From: Phorcus lineatus
Lineage: Eukaryota > Mollusca > Gastropoda > Trochida > Trochidae
Direction: 5' to 3'
NCBI GenBank assembly: GCA_921293015.1
Contig: OV121086.1
Location: 26,894,254-26,958,253 of the forward strand
Length of the DNA: 64,000 nucleotides
A program made the position numbers and the translations under genes. Of the stretch, positions 59,020 to 64,000 are shown one piece after another. A model generated the notes under the pieces. That model saw only the letters and a list, made by a program, of their open reading frames with translations. It was not told the DNA's origin and ran no database searches. How positions within the stretch are numbered: the first letter of the stretch is position 1; each line of letters opens with the position of its first letter.

Positions 59020-59515
59020 ATGATCATCATTATCAACTTTATTCAAGAATAATAATCCCAAAAACAAGGATACATACAATTACTAATACATAAACACAGA
59101 CAATAAACAGAAGGTAGACAATATAAATACATATTCACTCACAAGTTATTTCATTAAGATTTTTACACCGTTTTTCGTTAGCATAAAAGACAAAATGGCT
59201 TAACCTTTTCAACATATTATTATTATCTGTGGTTAGCAGTTGTTTAAATGTTGTTACAGTTTAGGTAGGTACAGTTTTCTTAAATCATTTATAGAATGGA
59301 CGAATAGAAATGAAATGAAACTCATCTTCTATTCCGCACTTACAAATAGGGCAAATCCTCAAAAGTCTATCAATTTGCTGCCATCTACCTTCATTATTCT
59401 TAAACGTAGCAGCCCCGATCGAAACTTATTAAAACATCTGAAATCTGCTATCTCAAACAAATATTTTTCTAGTGTAAGCATACTCTTAAATAGGCTATAA
59501 TGTTATATGTCATAT
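59020..59515 (-). pseudogene. LINE ORF2 C-terminal fragment
   Basis: Minus-strand frames give the end of a CR1/Jockey-like LINE protein. LTLEKYLFEIADFRCFNKFR lies near 59490-59420, SGLLRLRI follows, and then ICPICKCGIEDEFHFISIRP near 59350-59290. That is the C-x2-C...H...C-type zinc motif closing these proteins (family form CPLCxxxxEDExHFLxxCP), with the final cysteine lost here. A further piece (NNMLKRLSHFVFYANEKRCK) lies near 59220-59150. Below that is a 3' tail with AATAATAATCC-like simple sequence at about 59030-59060. Stops break the frame, and the element is heavily 5' truncated, as is usual for LINEs. Confidence 0.85.
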
Positions 59516-60165
59516 CTTGTACTGTTATTTAATGTTGCATTCCAGTTTTGAAAGAACATATCTTTTGTCCGGGTTTTAGAAGTATTGATAAACAGTTTGT
59601 GATAGCCAGACAAAACCAAATCCATGAGAAAAAAGCAATTTTCTTATTTCAGAAGCCCAAGTGTTCTGGCCCATATCATGCATGTGAAGTGACATTTTAT
59701 AAGATTTCTATGGTAAGCGATCTTCATTACAGAAGTAAGCTAATGAGACACTACAGAGTGTATTTGCTCTTAATGAGCAAATTGGTTTGTAGTCATAATC
59801 GGGCAGTGCCACATTTTTAGATAAATAAAGTGATCTCAAGAAAACGCAAATGAATATTTCCAATCGGGAGACAATGTTTTTAACCAAAAGATAAAGTTTT
59901 AAAAGGAACGTACGGCCCAAGAAGGCGCCAGCCCGCAGGACGATAGGCATTACCATCTCACAGGTTGACACCAGTCAAGACTTATCCCAGGGAATTAGCT
60001 TGATGCTATAGGATCCAACCTCAGAGCTCTGGGGAAAGCATCTGATCAGACAGGAGTGGACAGATAGACACAATAATATGACGTCATAGAGATGATGGTT
60101 TATTTCATTATGACATCATGAGTGTGAAGGAAAAGGTCAGCTGTGAAGTTGACCCTAGACTCAAC
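59516..60165. other. No gene seen
   Basis: Chance frames on both strands. The sequence becomes somewhat GC-richer near 59900-60050. Confidence 0.35.
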
Positions 60166-60167
60166 AC

Positions 60168-60362
60168 TCATTCCCCGTTGTAGATTCCACTCTGGTCTCC
60201 ACTCTGGGCTCCGCTCTGGTCTCCACTCTGGGCTCCACTCTGGTCTCCACTCTGGGCTCCACTGATGTTTGTTTCAGAGAGGGCACTATTTAAGGGATTC
60301 ACATGACTGAAAGCTGTTACGCCCTCAAGCATATAAAATGTCAAATAGAGTATGATTGACAT
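60168..60362 (-). CDS. Short frame with a GAQSGDQS repeat (doubtful)
   Basis: A 64-codon minus frame. It starts with a hydrophobic stretch (MSIILYLTFYMLEGVTAFS) that could pass for a signal peptide, then a polar linker. Three repeats of an eight-residue unit, GAQSGDQS, follow. They come from a 24-bp minisatellite at 60182-60262 (CCACTCTGGTCTCCACTCTG plus GGCT). A polyadenylation site or second exon was not found. It may be a small secreted, repeat-bearing peptide, but a minisatellite whose unit is a multiple of three stays open by chance, so I hold this lightly. Confidence 0.2.
   Translation of the reverse strand: MSIILYLTFYMLEGVTAFSHVNPLNSALSETNISGAQSGDQSGAQSGDQSGAQSGDQSGIYNGE
60182..60262. 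repeat. 24-bp minisatellite
   Basis: The unit alternates TCTGGTCTCCAC and TCTGGGCTCCRC, giving three full 24-bp copies and a partial one. Confidence 0.9.
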
Positions 60363-62770
60363 GATACTTCCTTAAGTATATATGTTACAATTGTTTCATT
60401 TCGATTGCCTAAAGTGATGGACAATAAAGAGTTGTTAATTACTAAAGCATATAAAAGACTATTCATCTGGGTAGGTGATTGACTCAGGTGTTTGTATAAG
60501 AGAATTGACATGTTTCTGTTGTGAATTTACTCAACAACTTGAAAATATTGAAAAACATATATATAGGAATATATAGAAAAACATGAAGAATATATATACA
60601 GTTATTAGCACTGTCATAGTACCATGATCGGTTGAACTATGTGAATTCAGTTCCTTATCTCAAATGATTATAACGTGTTCACACAAAAATGGCCGCCAGT
60701 GATTCTGATTGACTATTTCCTATATTATAGGGTTGAGTAATGAGATTAAATTTGACCCTGATACATCAATGATTAGGGTAAAAATTAAGAAATAAATCTT
60801 TTTTAAAAACCTGATACTGCCTCTTTAAAAGTAAATGCAAACTAAATGATCCAATTGATTTCTAGCATTGTAGAATATTAAGTAAATTAAACACATAAAA
60901 ATGTGAAACAATAATTAAAATTATTCTTTTATTATTAATTATGAACAAATTATTGATAGCCTAATGGCGTTTAGTGACACTAATGAATGTTTACTTAGGG
61001 GTTCTATGTGTACTAACTGGTCTTTAACCTATATAGCGAATGCGCACCAGATGAACTAATTTGCAGGGTATCTAACTGTGTATGAACTAGTCTTTCGTCT
61101 ACTGGGCGTATTCGCACTTAAACGCAGTAAATAAGAAATTTGATATCTAGCCTATAGAATGCCACGAGGTAAAATTAATTTTGCGAAACATTTAGGGCTA
61201 GTTTACATAGATATAACACATTTGAGCAGGCTTTTGAGTGACCTTTACTTTATAAGATCAAAAGTATAGATTTCCGCTATTACAAAGAATCACGGATGCA
61301 TGAACGTATGTATATGATGTAACTTCTTTAATTCTAGGGATCCACACGCACAGCAATGAAAAAATAAGGAGTGGTACGAATTCGCGTGTTTGCAAGTTGT
61401 AACGATTTTTAATTCCTTTTCATTTGATTCAGTTGCCATTATATTCTTTATCTAAATATCTACACCAAAACAAAAGCTTATCAAATTAAGGAAATATGTT
61501 ATGGTGGATAGTAAACGACATGCTGTGTAATAACAATTTTATGAAACGAGTCAATGGTTTTGTTTTGACGAGCTGAAGCGACAAACATATCAATATCTTT
61601 CAAGTTTGTTGGAAAACAGTTTTTAAGCTCGCTTATAGTTTAATGTTTTATAAATAAGTTGCTGATTTGAATCAAGTTTTTTAATGTCCTGAAATGTGAT
61701 GGTCAAACATATATATAAGTAAAATTACTTTTTATGCTTTTACAAATGTTTCACAAGTTTTATAAACAAATGAACAGATTATAACCAAATGTATGAGTTT
61801 CAAGTGTTATGAAACTGAGGCATGTGTTGAGCGAAGTGTATTTGGCTATGTATTAAACTTATAAATACATTGTATAGGAGACCTGTGTCGTCCTTTTTCT
61901 AAAAAGTTTCTGCGCAATTTGAAAAACACAATGGAGGATATGACGAGTTTCCGTGAAATCAGAAGCTCATGACAGTGTACTCCTATGGGATGTCTGATAA
62001 GGAAATTGAAAGTGCCCTATTTAAGAATAAAAGGGTTTTTTTATAAATTACAGTTCGCAAAGTTAAAACACGTTTATCAAGTATACGAATATCAGTGTGA
62101 TAAACAATAAGATGAGAACACTCAGGAAATGCCACGTACATGACCACGCTATTTTGTCTGACATCGTTCGCCCCCGTCATGTGAAGGGGAATCCCCGATG
62201 CTGAATAACAGCCATGACTGTGGCTCTAAATATAGCCGGTCGAAAGTCCTGGATAGAGCTATAAGAACGAGCACACGTGCTCTCTCAAAGACTACTGGCG
62301 ACTGAAGCCGTTAACTGAACGCTTCCATTCCAAAGCCAGTTGAGTGAATGCAAGGGGCTTTACTAGATAGCCTGTGTTAGCCTGTGTTAGACTTCGAGTC
62401 AAAAGCAAGGTATTGCATCGTATGTTTATATTGTTCATACTATATATTTGTTTCTTGGAAGTTGCAATGTGCTCCATGGTATATGTTTCTTAGAAACTGA
62501 GAAGCGGTTACGGCTCAATGAAGTTGTGTGTATCTTTTGAGCTGTAAACGTTTACGGCGCGATGAACACATTTTGTTTTCTTCGGGTATACTAAGAGGTG
62601 AATCTTACTAACTGAAGCTATCGCTTATATCTGATATTGATTGTGAAACTTTTTCTTTTGAAGCTCACTCGCTGATTAGAGTTGGTGGAGACATAGGACT
62701 GGAATCAATACCATCTTTTCTTCAAAGTTGTAATTCTGTTGTGACATTATAAACTTCATTTTCAAGGAAT
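60363..62770 (+). other. Repeat family C copy 2 and otherwise empty sequence
   Basis: Positions 60640-60835 match the family C copy at 12700-12915 (GTGTTCACACAAAAATGGCC, GGGTTGAGTAATGAGAT, GCCTCTTTAA). The rest, to 62770, shows no gene. The minus frames at 61983-62180 and 62292-62477 have no motifs. Confidence 0.5.
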
Positions 62771-62773
62771 AAG

Positions 62774-62949
62774 ATGTTCAAGGTCAACGTTCCGGCGCTT
62801 CTTCTGTGTGCTGGTGTATTGGTTCTTGCACTTCCGGTGAGGCGAAGGATTGGACATTACTTCGTGTTTTGGAAGACGTCATCGCAGGAACTTCTACCAA
62901 ACTTGTCACATCTTCAGCAGAGAACTCGGGATCTTATACTGCACTATGT
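62774..62949 (+). CDS. Candidate first exon with signal peptide
   Basis: ATG at 62774 opens MFKVNVPALLLCAGVLVLAL, a textbook signal peptide: short basic start, long hydrophobic core and small residues at the end. The frame continues as PVRRRIGHYFVFW... to a strong splice donor, CACTAT|GTAAGTATG, near 62948. A second possible donor, CCG|GTGAGG, lies straight after the signal peptide near 62836. From there the +1 frame reads more like a mature secreted protein (GEAKDWTLLRVLEDVIAGTS and onward to TALC) than the ATG frame does. Either the exon ends early, or a one-base error or mutation separates signal and mature part. Following exons would lie right of the window or in unrecognised sequence. 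Family unknown. Confidence 0.45.
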
Positions 62950-64000
62950 AAGTATGGACTTTCTTACTACAATTATCTAAAAAAAAACTATCATTATATC
63001 AGTGTGAAGTGTTCTAATTTACCTCTAGTTTGGATGATATTATTTCGTTTCTGTGTTTGAAGATTTTCTTATGGACGTTATTAGTGACTTTTTGATTTTT
63101 AGTTAAGAAACGATTTTTCAAACACACAAATACTTCGAACCTCTTTGATATTTCGATTGATATAAATATATTTGAAACCAATGTAAACAGATATGAATAG
63201 ATCTGGGTAAGATGTCTTATCGATCTGCTATACGTATACTCGTCCCACGCTTACACACATATCATGTTGTCGGAAGATTAAGCGCAGTAGAGTGTATGTG
63301 ATCATTAAATGTTAAGGGTCTACGAGTAGTTTATAGACTTAATTTTGTTTAAATTCAGTTTAATTTTCTACTTTTTAACAGCAGTGATATTATCAACATT
63401 ATGCTGTAGAGGCAAGGATAGATAACTTATTATTTATGATTTTTATCAAGAAGTTGTTAGCCATTTGTATGCCATTATCGTCACCATTTTCATTTCTTAA
63501 ATGCCTCTCAGAGATATCACCACCATTGTTATTCAATATTATATATTCTTTTGTTCTTCATTTCAATGGTTGATCTCTGCAGACTTGCACAAATTGTATC
63601 AAAAACCTTATCTTATTAATTCACAGTTAAGATCAATGACAAGGTGTCTGTTAAGTTAAGTGGTATTGACAAAACATTTGAGTTGCCAAGTGAGTGGTTA
63701 ACGTCTTGGAAGTGTGGTTAACGTCGTGAATGGACACAATGGACCTTATTTAATCTTAGCACATGTATGTCATGTATGATGAGCCACGTACACATTTAGA
63801 CTGTTTACAACCTAAGATATTCCATTTATAATGTTTGCACATGGATCGCTCTCACTACTCTGTCATTCGTGTTTTTTGTTGAAATTATGCCTGAGCTCTT
63901 AGAATTGCATGTGATGTTTATTAGAGGAGCACAGCATATGTTTTAGGATTCAAATTTGTCAACTTTATTAATGATGTTAATTTATCGGGAAGCACTATTT
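62950..64000. other. Likely intron or intergenic sequence
   Basis: AT-rich, with no second exon recognised. If 62774-62949 is a first exon, this is the start of its intron. A small duplicated phrase GTGGTTAACGTC occurs at 63696-63707 and 63714-63725. Confidence 0.35.

Noticed and set aside
59240-59500. 86-codon plus-strand frame
   Set aside because: Antisense of the LINE C-terminal zinc motif region.

Overview
This window looks like intergenic, repeat-dominated DNA from an invertebrate animal nuclear genome. It is AT-rich by eye. Coding exons are sparse and carry GT/AG splice signals. It holds tRNA-derived SINEs, CR1/L2/Jockey-type LINE fragments, foldback MITEs, and remnants of mariner, Tc1, PIF/Harbinger and MULE transposons. 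It also carries long micro- and minisatellites and one invertebrate-type AID/APOBEC deaminase. The SINE type and repeat style suggest a lophotrochozoan, most likely a mollusc. That assignment is inference, not proof.

One gene is well supported: a two-exon minus-strand AID/APOBEC-like cytidine deaminase at 22904-24058 (about 261 aa). It has the HxE...PCxxC zinc site in one large exon and a basic C-terminal tail in a second exon. Three much weaker exon candidates are listed: 4468-4701 on minus, 45941-46312 on plus (one membrane segment), and 62774-62949 on plus (signal peptide plus a strong splice donor).

Layout. 0.27-1.5 kb: a 36-bp minisatellite with a 252-bp higher-order repeat. 2-8.6 kb: several copies of an unnamed dispersed repeat, a dead mariner, and a 176-bp foldback MITE with a 10-bp target duplication. 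8.9-14.3 kb: a Harbinger fragment, then a 4.3-kb DNA transposon with 210-bp terminal inverted repeats built from a reiterated 16-bp motif and a 5-bp target duplication. A LINE fragment is nested inside it and a second LINE reverse-transcriptase relic lies just outside. 14.3-21.8 kb: small inverted-repeat elements, a SINE core between 38-bp direct repeats, a 147-bp hAT-type hairpin MITE, and a LINE relic with endonuclease and RT parts. 22.9-24.1 kb: the deaminase. 24-35 kb: AT-rich, gene-poor DNA with a MULE transposase relic and a SINE-like tRNA region. 35.3-37.0 kb: a 1.7-kb segment bounded by identical 48-bp exon-like direct repeats. 37-52 kb: mostly empty, with one full-length SINE (10-bp TSDs) and microsatellites. 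52.65-53.94 kb: a 1.3-kb trinucleotide array. 54.7-60.8 kb: a TIR element, a Tc1 relic, a LINE 3' fragment and a short minisatellite. 60.8-64 kb: largely unique sequence with the signal-peptide exon.

No operon or multi-gene system is visible. The deaminase stands alone among transposon relics. A link between such deaminases and transposon or virus defence is known for the family, but nothing in this window demonstrates it.
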